The notes under the pieces are model-generated. The model did not search any database. It was not told where the DNA came from and saw only the letters and a list, made by a program, of their open reading frames with translations. Below are positions 31,229 through 40,591 of a DNA stretch of 64,000 nt, in pieces; position 1 is the stretch's first letter, and each line of letters starts with the position of its first letter. Location of the stretch: NCBI GenBank assembly GCA_947499095.1, contig CANMMR010000003.1:62001-126000 (forward strand), read 5' to 3'. The stretch is from an uncultured Erythrobacter sp. Its GTDB lineage: Bacteria > Pseudomonadota > Alphaproteobacteria > Sphingomonadales > Sphingomonadaceae. Made by a program: the position numbers and the translations under genes.

Positions 31229-32142
31229 TCGGGCAGGAAGTCCGGCACCGACAGATAGCGCTCCCCGGTATCGTAATTGAAGCCCATCACGCGGCTGCCG
31301 GTGTGAAGGTCCGGCAGTTTCTTGGCGATGGCGGCAAGCGTCGCGCCGCTCGAAATGCCGACGAGAATACCTTCCTTCGCGGCGCATTGCCGGGCCATTT
31401 CCTTGGCGGCCTCGGCATCGACCTGGATCGAACCGTCAATCGATTGCGTGTGCAGATTGTCCGGCACGAACCCTGCGCCGATGCCCTGGATGGGGTGAGG
31501 GCCGGGCTGGCCTCCACTGATGACCGGGGATTGTGCAGGCTCGACGGCATAGGCTTTAAAACCGCTCCACTTCTCCTTGAGCGCTTCCGCGCAACCCGTG
31601 AGGTGTCCACCGGTGCCGACGCCGGTAATCATCACGTCGATGGGATTGTCGGCGAAATCCTCAAGGATCTCCTGCGCGGTCGTGCGTGCGTGGACTTTCC
31701 AGTTGCTCTCGTTGTCGAACTGGCTGGGCATCCAGGCGCCATCTGTCTCGGCGACCAGCTCCTGCGCGCGTTCGATCGCGCCCTTCATGCCCTTTTCCTT
31801 CGGCGTAAGGTCGAAGGTCGCGCCATAGGCCAACATCAGGCGACGCCGCTCGATACTCATGCTTTCGGGCATGACGAGGACCAGCTTGTAGCCCTTGACC
31901 GCGGCGGTCATCGCTAGGCCGATACCGGTATTGCCGCTGGTCGGCTCCACGATGGTTCCGCCCGGCTTGAGCTTGCCAGCCTTTTCGGCATCCTCGATCA
32001 TGGCCAGGCCGATGCGGTCCTTGATGGAACCGCCGGGATTGTTCCGCTCGCTCTTCACCCAGACCTCGTGGTCGGGGAACAGGCGGGAGAGGCGGACGTG
32101 CGGTGTGCGCCCGATGGTGTCGAGAATGGAGTCGGCTTTCAT
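31225..32142 (-). CDS. cysK: Cysteine synthase (O-acetylserine sulfhydrylase)
   Basis: PLP enzyme making cysteine from O-acetylserine and sulfide. The 305-residue protein has the PLP Lys41 in [10 protein letters not shown], the substrate loop [10 protein letters not shown] near 68, and the PLP phosphate-binding [10 protein letters not shown] near 175, with SSGATLAAI near 260. The C-terminal [10 protein letters not shown] is typical of CysK. It is translationally coupled to the upstream MFS gene and the downstream hydrolase (four-base overlaps each). Confidence 0.95.
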   Translation of the reverse strand: MKADSILDTIGRTPHVRLSRLFPDHEVWVKSERNNPGGSIKDRIGLAMIEDAEKAGKLKPGGTIVEPTSGNTGIGLAMTAAVKGYKLVLVMPESMSIERRRLMLAYGATFDLTPKEKGMKGAIERAQELVAETDGAWMPSQFDNESNWKVHARTTAQEILEDFADNPIDVMITGVGTGGHLTGCAEALKEKWSGFKAYAVEPAQSPVISGGQPGPHPIQGIGAGFVPDNLHTQSIDGSIQVDAEAAKEMARQCAAKEGILVGISSGATLAAIAKKLPDLHTGSRVMGFNYDTGERYLSVPDFLPE

Positions 32143-33452
32143 GGCATCTGCTCCTTGAGCTTTTCTTCCGGTGTCGGTTCTAGCAATTCTTCAGGCCGGT
32201 CAAAGGTCCGGGTTGTCCGTAAGACCGGGAACAGCTTGCTCCACAGCGCCACCGTGAAGATGGCCCCCGCACCCCCGCCGACAACGGCGATCACCGGGCC
32301 GAACATGAATGCGAGCAACCCCGAAAAAAAATCGCCGAATTCGTTGGAGGCGCTGATCGTCAGCAAGCTAACCGAGGATACCCTGCCACGCTTGTCGTCC
32401 GGGGTGTGCAGCTGGATCAGCGACTGACGGATATAGACGCTGAACATGTCTGCCGCGCCGACGATGAACAGCATCGCGAGGCTGAGCGGCATATAGGTCG
32501 ACAAGCCGAAAACGATGGTCGCCACACCGAAGATCGCCACCGCCCAGAGCATCTTCGGCCCGACGTTCGTCTTAAGCGGCCGGAATGAAAACAACAGCGC
32601 GGTTAATGCAGCGCCGACGGCCGGGGCCATGGCAAGCTGAGCCAAACCGGTCTCGCCGACTTCCAGAATGTCGCGCGCATAGACCGGGAACAGCGCAGTC
32701 GCCCCGGCCAGAAACACCGCGAACAAATCGAGCGTAATGGCACCCAGCACCATCTTGTTGCGCACGACATAGCGCAGCCCTTCGACCATCTGGTGGATCG
32801 GTCGCTTGTTCGCCTCGCGCGGGGGTTGCGGGACCTTGCCGACGAAGGAAATCGCAGTGATCGACACGGCGAACAGTCCGGCCGCCACAAGGTAGGGTAA
32901 GGCAGGGAGGATAGCATAGGTATAGCCGCCAATCGCGGGGCCGACGATCATGCCGACCTGCCACGCGATGCTCGACAGGGCGATGGCATTCGGGAGGATC
33001 GTCTTGGGCACGAGGTTCGGAGCCAGCGCCGACAGGGCGGGGCCGTTGAAGGCGCGCACCACACCGAGCACGATGGCAACGCCATAGAGCCAAGCGAGCG
33101 ACAGGTCTCCGTGCCACGTCAGGAAAGCCAACGCCGCTGCGCATCCCAACTGGGCCAGCATCGTCAACCGCGCGATATTGCGCCGGTCGAAATGGTCGGC
33201 GGCCCAGCCCGAAAACGGCGTAAGCACGAACAGCGGGAGAAATTGAAGCAGACCGATCAGCGCAAGCTGGCCGGAGGACTCAGCCATGCTCATCCCGCCG
33301 TCGCGGGCGATATTGTAAGTCTGCCACCCGATGATCAGCATCATCGCATATTGCGCCAGCGTCATGCTCAGGCGCGACAGCCAGTAGGCGCGGAAATTCG
33401 CGATCCGGAAGGGCGAGCTATCGGGGGTGATTGCTTGGTCGGTCTGGCTCAC
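32139..33452 (-). CDS. MFS transporter (EntS-like)
   Basis: A 437-residue major facilitator with about 12 membrane segments. The loop [15 protein letters not shown] after segment 2 is the MFS motif A, and a second half begins about residue 225. The order and loop pattern resemble the EntS/multidrug-export branch (PF05977). The start at 33452 is preceded by a terminator hairpin. It is the first gene of the operon MFS-cysK-hydrolase; export of a thiol or toxic compound is a guess only. Confidence 0.88.
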   Translation of the reverse strand: MSQTDQAITPDSSPFRIANFRAYWLSRLSMTLAQYAMMLIIGWQTYNIARDGGMSMAESSGQLALIGLLQFLPLFVLTPFSGWAADHFDRRNIARLTMLAQLGCAAALAFLTWHGDLSLAWLYGVAIVLGVVRAFNGPALSALAPNLVPKTILPNAIALSSIAWQVGMIVGPAIGGYTYAILPALPYLVAAGLFAVSITAISFVGKVPQPPREANKRPIHQMVEGLRYVVRNKMVLGAITLDLFAVFLAGATALFPVYARDILEVGETGLAQLAMAPAVGAALTALLFSFRPLKTNVGPKMLWAVAIFGVATIVFGLSTYMPLSLAMLFIVGAADMFSVYIRQSLIQLHTPDDKRGRVSSVSLLTISASNEFGDFFSGLLAFMFGPVIAVVGGGAGAIFTVALWSKLFPVLRTTRTFDRPEELLEPTPEEKLKEQMP

Positions 33453-33464
33453 GCCAGACGCATG

Positions 33465-33498
33465 GCAGGCGCGCCTCCCGTTGGGAAGGCGCGCCTGC
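33465..33498. terminator. Long GC-rich hairpin upstream of the MFS gene
   Basis: Stem GCAGGCGCGCCT(C)CC / GG(A)AGGCGCGCCTGC, 14 pairs with one mismatch and a four-base loop, lies 12 bases before the MFS start and 28 bases after the PilZ stop. It probably ends the PilZ transcript; the MFS promoter would then have to overlap or lie inside it. Confidence 0.75.
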
Positions 33499-33526
33499 TT
33501 TGCGTGTCAGAATTAGATCTTGGCGG

Positions 33527-33904
33527 TCAGCGCAGCTTGCGCAGACGCGGATTCGGCTGAAGCTCGTCGATCAGGGCGAGGAAATCGTCCATCCGGATGA
33601 TCCGTTCGAACTGGAAACCGGCGCGATTGTCGCGGGTCCAGATCACGTATGATTCGATCCGTCCGATCACCGGCAGGCGGATGATCACCCGCTCGCCGCG
33701 GCTGAGCCCGTCGGCATTGTCGACCATGAAACCGTTTGCCGAGATATTGGCGATGTGGAGGCGCAGGTCACCCTTGCCGAAATGCTCGGCGATGACGGGG
33801 TGATCGACCGGATGGCGCGCCATGCGCCGCTGGTCGGTTACGCTCAATTGTGCTCCGGCACTCATCTGTTGCGATCCCTCCGATAAATTGATCGCAAACG
33901 ACAT
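33527..33904 (-). CDS. PilZ domain protein
   Basis: The 125-residue protein is one PilZ domain. The c-di-GMP-binding pattern RRMARHPV (RxxxR) sits near residue 26 and NISANGFMV ((D/N)xSxxG) near 54. PilZ adaptors change partner behaviour on c-di-GMP binding, but no partner is nearby. A later ATG (MSAGAQLSV, 13 codons on) is an alternative start. Confidence 0.88.
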   Translation of the reverse strand: MSFAINLSEGSQQMSAGAQLSVTDQRRMARHPVDHPVIAEHFGKGDLRLHIANISANGFMVDNADGLSRGERVIIRLPVIGRIESYVIWTRDNRAGFQFERIIRMDDFLALIDELQPNPRLRKLR

Positions 33905-33976
33905 GCACCGGCAAAGGCTGATATTTGGTAAACCCGTGCGAAGGAATTGGCGCTCGCGGAGCGGCGAATGCCAAGT

Positions 33977-35206
33977 TCACCGGCGCAAAATCGCGTGCTT
34001 TTTCTTCCCCAGGCTGAGCTTTATTTCGGAGTAGGCGTCAACGTTCACCAGGAAACCGGGATCGTCGACGACTTCGCCATCCAGCTTGACCGCGCCTTCC
34101 GCCAGCTTGCGCTTCGCCTCGCCATTGGAGGCCGTGAAGCCGAGCGCGGTAAGCGCGGCACCAATCCGCATGCCGTCGCTACCGACCGATAGCGAGGGCA
34201 GGTCTTCGCCCGAACCGCCGCCGGCGAAAGTGTCGCTGGCCGTCTGAGCCGCGGCGTTTGCGGCATCGCACCCGCGAACAAGTGCGGTAACTTCGTTGGC
34301 CAGCACCGTCTTCGCCTGATTGATCTCCGCACCCTCCAGCGCTTCCAGTCGGGCGATTTCGTCCAGCGGCAGATCGGTAAAGAGCCGCAAGAAGCGCCCG
34401 ACGTCGCGATCATCGACATTGCGCCAGAACTGCCAGAATTCGTAGCTTGGCAGCTGCTCCTCATTGAGCCACACGGCGCCCGCTGCGGTCTTCCCCATCT
34501 TCTTGCCGTCCGCAGTCGTAAGCAAAGGAGTGGTGAGACCGAACACCTCCCGACCATCCATCCGGCGGTTCAGTTCTACCCCGTTGACGATGTTGCCCCA
34601 TTGATCGCTACCGCCCATTTGCAAGCGGACACCCATCTCTTGGGAAAGGTGCCGATAATCATAGCCTTGCAGGATCATGTAATTGAATTCGAGAAAGGTC
34701 ATCGGCTGCTCGCGTTCAAGCCGCAGGCGCACTGAGTCGAAGGAAAGCATGCGATTGACCGTAAAATGGGTCCCGACTTTTTGGAGCATTTCAATGTAAC
34801 CAATGCTTCCAAGCCAGTCTTGATTGTTGACCATGACCCCATCGGTCGGGCCGTCGCCAAAGACCAGCACGCGATCGAATACCTTTCGGATGCCAGCGAT
34901 ATTTTCGTCGATCGCATCGTCGGTGAGCATCTTGCGGCTCTCGTCGCGACCGGTGGGATCGCCAATTCTTGTCGTCCCTCCTCCCATGAGGACGATCGGC
35001 TTGTGCCCGGCCTGCTGCAACCGGCGCAGCATCATGATCTGCACCAGGCTTCCCACGTGCAGCGATGGCGCGGTGGCATCGAAGCCGATATAGCCTGGCA
35101 CCGTGCCCTTGGCGGCCAGCGCGTCCAGCGCTTCGCCATTGGTGATCTGGTGGATGTAGCCGCGCTCTTCGAGCGTGCGCAGGAGGTCGGAGGAAAAGCT
35201 GCTCAT
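33977..35206 (-). CDS. tyrS: Tyrosyl-tRNA synthetase
   Basis: Class I aminoacyl-tRNA synthetase, 409 residues. The HIGH-type motif is in GFDATAPSLHVGSLV near residue 45; the KMSKS-type loop is GKKMGKTAAGA near 235. The C-terminal S4 RNA-binding domain (LGFTASNGEAKRKLAEGAVK) completes the protein, ending in HAILRR. It is divergent from the DOMON-like gene with only 32 bases between the starts, so their promoters must overlap. Confidence 0.96.
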   Translation of the reverse strand: MSSFSSDLLRTLEERGYIHQITNGEALDALAAKGTVPGYIGFDATAPSLHVGSLVQIMMLRRLQQAGHKPIVLMGGGTTRIGDPTGRDESRKMLTDDAIDENIAGIRKVFDRVLVFGDGPTDGVMVNNQDWLGSIGYIEMLQKVGTHFTVNRMLSFDSVRLRLEREQPMTFLEFNYMILQGYDYRHLSQEMGVRLQMGGSDQWGNIVNGVELNRRMDGREVFGLTTPLLTTADGKKMGKTAAGAVWLNEEQLPSYEFWQFWRNVDDRDVGRFLRLFTDLPLDEIARLEALEGAEINQAKTVLANEVTALVRGCDAANAAAQTASDTFAGGGSGEDLPSLSVGSDGMRIGAALTALGFTASNGEAKRKLAEGAVKLDGEVVDDPGFLVNVDAYSEIKLSLGKKKHAILRR

Positions 35207-35238
35207 GATGGAGCGCGCGCTAGCAGGTAAGAACGCCC

Positions 35239-35781
35239 GTGCAAACGCATGAACTGGTGCCGCATCCGGCCTTTCCTCCGGCGAGCGTAAGCGCCGTCAC
35301 GGCTCGGATCATCGGACGCGATGCCACTTGGCTGCGTATCCGGTGGCGCGTCCAGGGCGTGCAGGATCTTGTCGTACCGAAGTTTGCGGGGCGCGGCCGT
35401 GGGGACTGCCTTTGGCAGACCACCTGCTTCGAGATGTTCGTGAAACCGAGGGGCGGCACGTCTTACATCGAATTCAACCTGTCCCCGTCGGAGCGCTGGA
35501 ATGTGTACGCCTTCAATGCGCCGCGCACCGGAATGCGAGAACTCCCGATGGATCGCGAGCCCGATTGCACCATTCGGCTCGGCGGCAGCTTTGCCATATT
35601 CGATGCGGCTATCCCTGCCGGTGTCATACCTTCGGTAAACTGCGATTACGCGTTGACCTGCGTCATCGAGGAGCAGGGCGCGACGAAAAGTTTTTGGGCC
35701 CTCTGCCATGCGGGGGAAGCGCCGGATTTCCATGAACCGGCTTGCTTCACGGGCGAGCTTGCGGCACCCACCGCGCCATGA
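35239..35781 (+). CDS. DOMON-like domain protein
   Basis: The 180-residue beta-rich protein matches the DOMON-like family seen beside DUF1343 genes: LRIRWRVQGVQDLVVPKFAG, LWQTTCFEMFVKP, YIEFNLSPSERWNVYAFNAP, CDYALTCVIEE. The DOMON fold binds heme or sugars in eukaryotes, but no such role is shown for this subgroup. The GTG at 35239 is the start; no signal peptide is present, so it is cytosolic. The stop overlaps the NamZ start by four bases. Confidence 0.8.
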   Translation: MQTHELVPHPAFPPASVSAVTARIIGRDATWLRIRWRVQGVQDLVVPKFAGRGRGDCLWQTTCFEMFVKPRGGTSYIEFNLSPSERWNVYAFNAPRTGMRELPMDREPDCTIRLGGSFAIFDAAIPAGVIPSVNCDYALTCVIEEQGATKSFWALCHAGEAPDFHEPACFTGELAAPTAP

Positions 35782-36980
35782 AATTCGGCATCGACCGCCT
35801 TCTGACCGAAGACGAACTGCGCGCCCCGCTCGAGGGCAAACGCGTATCGCTTGTGGCGCATCCGGCCTCGGTCACTGCGCAACTGCAACATTCGCTCGAC
35901 GCGCTGATCGAACGCGGGGTCAATGTGACCTCGGCTTTCGGACCGCAGCACGGGCTGAAGGGCGACAAGCAGGACAATATGGTGGAAACGGCGGACGAGA
36001 CCGATCCGCGCCACAATATCCCGATCTTCAGCCTCTACGGCGAAGTCCGCCGGCCGACCGGGCAGATGATGTCGACGGCGGACGTATTCCTGTTCGACCT
36101 GCAGGATCTCGGGTGCCGCATATACACCTTCGTGACGACGCTGCTCTATTTGATGGAAGAGGCGGCGAAGGCGGGCAAATCGGTCTGGGTGCTCGACCGC
36201 CCCAATCCCGCTGGCGGCCCGGTGGAAGGCACGCTGCTGGTGCCCGGACAGGAAAGCTTCGTCGGCGCGGCGCCGATGCCGATGCGGCACGGTATGACGA
36301 TGGGGGAGATGGGCCACTGGTTCAAAGCGCATTTCGACCTCGATCTCGACTACAAGGTGATCGAGATGGTCGGATGGAAGCCCGGTCATGCGCCCGGCTT
36401 TGGCTGGCCGGAAGACCGGGTATGGATCAATCCGAGCCCGAATGCCGCCAGCGTAAATATGGCGCGGGCCTATGCCGGTACCGTCATGCTGGAAGGAACG
36501 ACTTTGAGCGAGGGTCGCGGGACGACCCGGCCGCTTGAGGTGCTGTTCGGCGCGCCCGATGTCGATGCAGGCGGCGTTATGACAGAGATGGAGCGACTTG
36601 CTCCCGCATGGCTTCGGGGTTGCGCCCTGCGCGAATGCTGGTTCGAGCCGACGTTTCACAAGCACTCCGGAAAGCTGTGCAATGCGTTGATGATCCACGC
36701 CGAAGGCCCGTTCTACGATCATTATGAATTCCGGCCTTGGCGTTTGCAGGCACTGGTCTTCAAGGCCATCCGCAGCCTCTATCCAGAATATGATCTGTGG
36801 CGCGATTTTCCCTACGAGTACGAGCTCGATCGCCTCGCCATCGACGTGATCAACGGCGGCCCGAGCCTGCGCGAATGGGTGGACGAGGGGCAAGCCGAAC
36901 CCGGCGACCTGGATAGCCTCGCGGACGAAGACGAAACGGCATGGCGAGAGACAATCGCGCCGCACCTGCTGTACGGATGA
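35778..36980 (+). CDS. namZ: DUF1343 protein, exo-beta-N-acetylmuramidase (NamZ family)
   Basis: NamZ-family enzymes cleave N-acetylmuramic acid from non-reducing ends of peptidoglycan fragments. The ATG at 35778 gives 400 residues with FGPQHGLKGDKQDNM, FDLQDLGCRIYTFVTTLLYL and LDRPNPAGGP, the diagnostic DUF1343 motifs. No signal peptide is seen, so action on recycled fragments in the cytoplasm is likely. It is translationally coupled to both neighbours by ATGA overlaps. Confidence 0.88.
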   Translation: MKFGIDRLLTEDELRAPLEGKRVSLVAHPASVTAQLQHSLDALIERGVNVTSAFGPQHGLKGDKQDNMVETADETDPRHNIPIFSLYGEVRRPTGQMMSTADVFLFDLQDLGCRIYTFVTTLLYLMEEAAKAGKSVWVLDRPNPAGGPVEGTLLVPGQESFVGAAPMPMRHGMTMGEMGHWFKAHFDLDLDYKVIEMVGWKPGHAPGFGWPEDRVWINPSPNAASVNMARAYAGTVMLEGTTLSEGRGTTRPLEVLFGAPDVDAGGVMTEMERLAPAWLRGCALRECWFEPTFHKHSGKLCNALMIHAEGPFYDHYEFRPWRLQALVFKAIRSLYPEYDLWRDFPYEYELDRLAIDVINGGPSLREWVDEGQAEPGDLDSLADEDETAWRETIAPHLLYG

Positions 36981-37939
36981 CGCAGGCCGCGCTAGATTTC
37001 GCCAGCCTTGTGGCCGAAGGCGATGCTCGCCTCGACGCTGGCGATCATCGGGCCGCTTCCGCTTACTATACTGCCGCCTTGAAGCAGGCCGAAGCAGGCG
37101 CGCCATATGATCGTCCCACGGCACAGCGAGCGTTGCGGCGCTTGCAGGATATCGAGCAGGGCTATGTGCGCCATCTCCATGCATCGCTGGAACGGCGAGG
37201 CTTCCCGCCATCGGAGTGGCACGCGAGATTTGCGAAGAGCATCGCAATCATGACCGGCCAGCTTCGGCGAGAGAACACCGGCGAGCAATATCTCCGGATG
37301 CCGACGACCTATTTCTATCCCGATCTGCCCTATGCGGAATACTACGATACCGCTGGCTGGCCCTGGGTAGAAGAACTAGAAGCGTATACCGAGCAGATCG
37401 TCTCGGAAGCGATAGCCCTTATGGATGGCGGGGATACCTTCGCTGCCTATATGAAGCGTACCGAAGATCGTCCGCAGGGCAATTCGCATGGGCTGCTCGA
37501 GAATGACGATTGGAGTACCTTCGATCTGATCGATTCGGAAAAGCCGATCGCGGACCGGGTGGAGCTTTGCCCACACACGTTTGGCGCGATTACCGACATC
37601 GCCCCCCAGTGCCGGATACCCAAGCGCGCACCGACGATCATGTTCTCCCTCCTGAAGGCTTGTGCGCACATTCCCCCGCATACCGGGATGCTGAACCCGC
37701 GTCTCATATGCCACCTCCCACTGGTCGTGCCCGGTGACGGGGCCCTTCGGGTGGGTTCGGCCACGCGAGTTTGGGAGAAGGGTAAACTGATGGTTTTCGA
37801 CGACACGATCGAACATGAGGCCTGGAACCGCGCGCAGACCGACCGCTTGGTCCTCATCTTCGATATCTGGCATCCCGATCTCCATGAAATCGAGCAGGCG
37901 CAGATTGCGGCGCTGTTCCACGCGGTGGACTCGTATTAA
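36977..37939 (+). CDS. Aspartyl/asparaginyl beta-hydroxylase family dioxygenase
   Basis: Predicted Fe(II)/2-oxoglutarate dioxygenase of the AspH type, 320 residues. The N-terminal ~100 residues hold a TPR-like helical pair (AEGDARLDAGDHRAASAYYT). The C-terminal domain carries PPHTGMLNPRLICHLPL and TIEHEAWNRAQTDRLVLIFD, giving His ligands and an Arg for oxoglutarate. It is coupled to NamZ by a four-base overlap. The hydroxylated target is unknown. Confidence 0.88.
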   Translation: MTQAALDFASLVAEGDARLDAGDHRAASAYYTAALKQAEAGAPYDRPTAQRALRRLQDIEQGYVRHLHASLERRGFPPSEWHARFAKSIAIMTGQLRRENTGEQYLRMPTTYFYPDLPYAEYYDTAGWPWVEELEAYTEQIVSEAIALMDGGDTFAAYMKRTEDRPQGNSHGLLENDDWSTFDLIDSEKPIADRVELCPHTFGAITDIAPQCRIPKRAPTIMFSLLKACAHIPPHTGMLNPRLICHLPLVVPGDGALRVGSATRVWEKGKLMVFDDTIEHEAWNRAQTDRLVLIFDIWHPDLHEIEQAQIAALFHAVDSY

Positions 37940-38056
37940 GCCACCCCAGGCACCAAACCCGACTTTCGATCGGTCGAAGAACGCTTGACGAAAGCCAATA
38001 GATAGGGTTGCTTGACCGAAAGTGACGGGCATACCCGCGCTTCGGGAGAGATTTTC

Positions 38057-39349
38057 ATGGCGACAGCGGCACCGACCGGCGCAGCGCAGAGTTCAGTGCG
38101 CGCCACCCTCTGGATTCTGTTGATCGTCTACATCTTCAATTTCATCGACCGGCAGATCGTCAACATCCTAGCCGAACCGATTGCGCAGGACCTTGGTCTA
38201 AGCGATACGCAGATCGGCTTGATGACGGGCCTCGCATTTGCGCTGTTTTACACCGTGCTCGGCCTGCCCATCGCGCGCTATTCCGATAGGCCGACAACGC
38301 ATCGACCGCAGTTGATTGCATTGGCCCTGGCAACCTGGTCGGCGATGACCGCGCTGTGCGGCGTAGCGCAGAATTTCGTTCAACTGCTGCTCGCCCGCAT
38401 CGGCGTCGGTGTAGGAGAGGCCGGTTGCACGCCGCCGGCGCATTCGCTGATTTCGGATCTCGTGCCGCCGGAAAAACGCAGCTCCGCGCTCGCGTTCTAT
38501 GCGCTCGGCATCCCGATAGGAACGCTGCTCGGCATGCTCATCGGCGGCGTGCTCGCCGATTGGGTGGGTTGGCGCAGGGCGTTTTTGTTCGTGGGGATTC
38601 CCGGTGTGGTTCTCGCCCTGATTGTGTGGTTCGTCCTCAAGGAGCCGCGCCGTAAGGACAGCCTCGAGGTTCTACGCCAGAGGGGCACCGAAGACGTGGT
38701 CCCGTTCTTCAAGGCGATGGGCAGGGTCATGCGCTCGCGCGCCTTCGTCCTGCTCTTGTGCGCCGGATCGGCAGCGGCGTTTCTCGCCTATGGCAAGGTC
38801 ACATGGACGACGATCTTTTTCCAGCGGACCCACGGTATGTCGCCGGGCGAGGTCGGCTTCTGGTTCGGTATCGTGAACGGCGCGGCAGGGATAGCGGGTA
38901 CCGTTTTGGGGGGCTGGCTTGCAGACCGCTTCGGATCGCAAAACCGCCGCCATGTTCTCACCGCCCCTGCCATCGGCATGGCTGTTGCCGCGCCGATCGC
39001 GTTTGTCGCCTATCAGGCGCAAACTTGGCAGATGGGCCTGATCCTGCTGTTCATGCCGACGCTGCTGAATTCGCTCTATTACGGCCCGACTTACTCGGCG
39101 GCGCAGGGGCTCGTCCCCCTCCGATCGCGGGCCATCGCCGCTGCCGTCCTGCTGTTTTTCCAGAACCTGATCGGGCTAGGCCTCGGGCCGCTGTTCTTCG
39201 GCATGCTGTCAGATTGGCTTCGCCCCGAATATGGCGAGGAGAGCGTGCGCTACGTGCTCTACGGAGCGGCCTTTCTCGGCCTGATCCCGGCATTCTTCTT
39301 CTGGCGGTGCAGCTTGCTCCTCAACGACGAACTGGACAAGCAGGACTAA
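38057..39349 (+). CDS. MFS transporter (Spinster-like)
   Basis: A 430-residue MFS permease with 12 hydrophobic segments. The sequence NFIDRQIVNILAEPIAQDLG in segment 1 and GVGVGEAGCTPPAHSLISDL in segment 4 are hallmarks of the Spinster-related bacterial branch often found in sphingomonads. The start at 38057 follows GGGAGAG; an earlier in-frame ATG adds 15 polar residues. Substrate unknown. It overlaps the next gene convergently by four bases. Confidence 0.88.
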   Translation: MATAAPTGAAQSSVRATLWILLIVYIFNFIDRQIVNILAEPIAQDLGLSDTQIGLMTGLAFALFYTVLGLPIARYSDRPTTHRPQLIALALATWSAMTALCGVAQNFVQLLLARIGVGVGEAGCTPPAHSLISDLVPPEKRSSALAFYALGIPIGTLLGMLIGGVLADWVGWRRAFLFVGIPGVVLALIVWFVLKEPRRKDSLEVLRQRGTEDVVPFFKAMGRVMRSRAFVLLLCAGSAAAFLAYGKVTWTTIFFQRTHGMSPGEVGFWFGIVNGAAGIAGTVLGGWLADRFGSQNRRHVLTAPAIGMAVAAPIAFVAYQAQTWQMGLILLFMPTLLNSLYYGPTYSAAQGLVPLRSRAIAAAVLLFFQNLIGLGLGPLFFGMLSDWLRPEYGEESVRYVLYGAAFLGLIPAFFFWRCSLLLNDELDKQD

Positions 39350-39732
39350 CCAGCGGGGACCAGCTCGGCGCGATCCTCGGGTTCGGGAACAGGGCGCACA
39401 TCCGATGTGTCGTTGTGCATGACCATGACACTGCAGCCATCGATCTGTTGGTCGACTGCCGCGATCATCTCGGCGTCTTCCGGTGCGGCTCCCTCTCGCC
39501 GCAGCGAAGGCTGGCCATTTGCATCGCGAACTTGCGTGATGGTCTGCTCGCACTCGTCGATGTCAATCGGCTTTTCAGGGCAGCCTTCGGGATTGAAAAC
39601 AGACACGCTGTCATCGCAGGGTGTCGCTTCCGCTACCATTTCAATTTCGCCCGATTCCGCGCGATCCTCGTCTGGCTCCGCAGCAATGGCAACTCCTGTC
39701 AGGGCGAGGGCGGGTAGCACAAGATAGCGCAT
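39346..39732 (-). CDS. Hypothetical secreted protein
   Basis: The 128-residue product begins MRYLVLPALALTGVAIAAE, a likely signal peptide, then an acidic mature part. Four Cys (CDDSVSVFNPEGC, DECEQT, DGCSVMV) probably form disulfides in the periplasm. I do not recognise a family. It lies 20 bases downstream of the DUF817 gene on the same strand and may be co-transcribed with it. An alternative start eight codons upstream would put charged residues before the signal. Confidence 0.7.
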   Translation of the reverse strand: MRYLVLPALALTGVAIAAEPDEDRAESGEIEMVAEATPCDDSVSVFNPEGCPEKPIDIDECEQTITQVRDANGQPSLRREGAAPEDAEMIAAVDQQIDGCSVMVMHNDTSDVRPVPEPEDRAELVPAG

Positions 39733-39752
39733 CGTGTTCTCCTTCGTTGCTC

Positions 39753-40586
39753 TCATGTCGGCTCGCGCACCGGGTGCACAAGGCTGACGAGGACGAAGCT
39801 GATCAGCATCAACAGGAACCAGCTTCCCAGTTTGGCGAGGCCGACCGGGTGCCAGCCGTCCTCCTGCCCCGGGTAGGTCCAGGCGCGAGCGAAGGTACCG
39901 ATGTTCTCTGCACCCCAGATGAATAATGCGACCAGGAAAAATCCAAGCAGCAACGGCATCCAGCGATGCTCCAGCCAGTTGCGGAAGTGAATTCTCGTCC
40001 GCCAGAACAGCAGAATCGTGACCCCGAACAGCAGGTAGCGGATGTCCGCCAGCCAGTGATGGGCGAAGAAATTCACGTAGATCGCCGCCGCCAGCGCGTA
40101 GGTCGCCCAGCGTGCGGGGTAATGCGAATAGCGAAAATCGAAGATACGCCAGACGCGAGCGATATAGCTACCGACTGCCGCGTACATAAACCCTGAAAAT
40201 AATGGCACGTCGCCAATCCGCAGCACGCTCGGCTCGGGGTATATCCATGATCCGGCTGCCGTCTTGAACAGCTCCATAACTGTACCGACGATATGGAAGG
40301 TGAGGATGACCTTGGCCTCCGACCACGTCTCTAACCGGAAGGCCAGCATCGCAGCCTGAATTGCAACGGCTGCCAAGGTGATGAAATCGTATCGGAGCAA
40401 GGACGCGTCTTCGGGATAATACAGATGCGTCGCCAGCAGTAGCGCCAGCATCAGTCCACCGAACAGGCAGGCCCAAGCCTGCTTGAAGCCGAATAGCAGG
40501 AATTCGTAGAGCCACAGCCGCCAGCCCGTGCCCGGATCGAACTGTTCGAGCCGGTAGCGGACCGCCTCGAAGCGGGTGTGCCGCAA
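39753..40586 (-). CDS. DUF817 integral membrane protein
   Basis: A membrane protein of about 277 residues with seven to eight hydrophobic segments. Characteristic DUF817 stretches are FLLFGFKQAWACLFGGLMLA, YDFITLAAVAIQAAML, GSWIYPEPSVLRIGDVPLFS and NFFAHHWLADIRY. No function is known. The start is uncertain: TTG at 40586, five bases after the VWA stop, is preferred, while a frame open to 40709 would extend into the VWA gene. Confidence 0.82.
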   Translation of the reverse strand: MRHTRFEAVRYRLEQFDPGTGWRLWLYEFLLFGFKQAWACLFGGLMLALLLATHLYYPEDASLLRYDFITLAAVAIQAAMLAFRLETWSEAKVILTFHIVGTVMELFKTAAGSWIYPEPSVLRIGDVPLFSGFMYAAVGSYIARVWRIFDFRYSHYPARWATYALAAAIYVNFFAHHWLADIRYLLFGVTILLFWRTRIHFRNWLEHRWMPLLLGFFLVALFIWGAENIGTFARAWTYPGQEDGWHPVGLAKLGSWFLLMLISFVLVSLVHPVREPT

Positions 40587-40591
40587 AGTCG

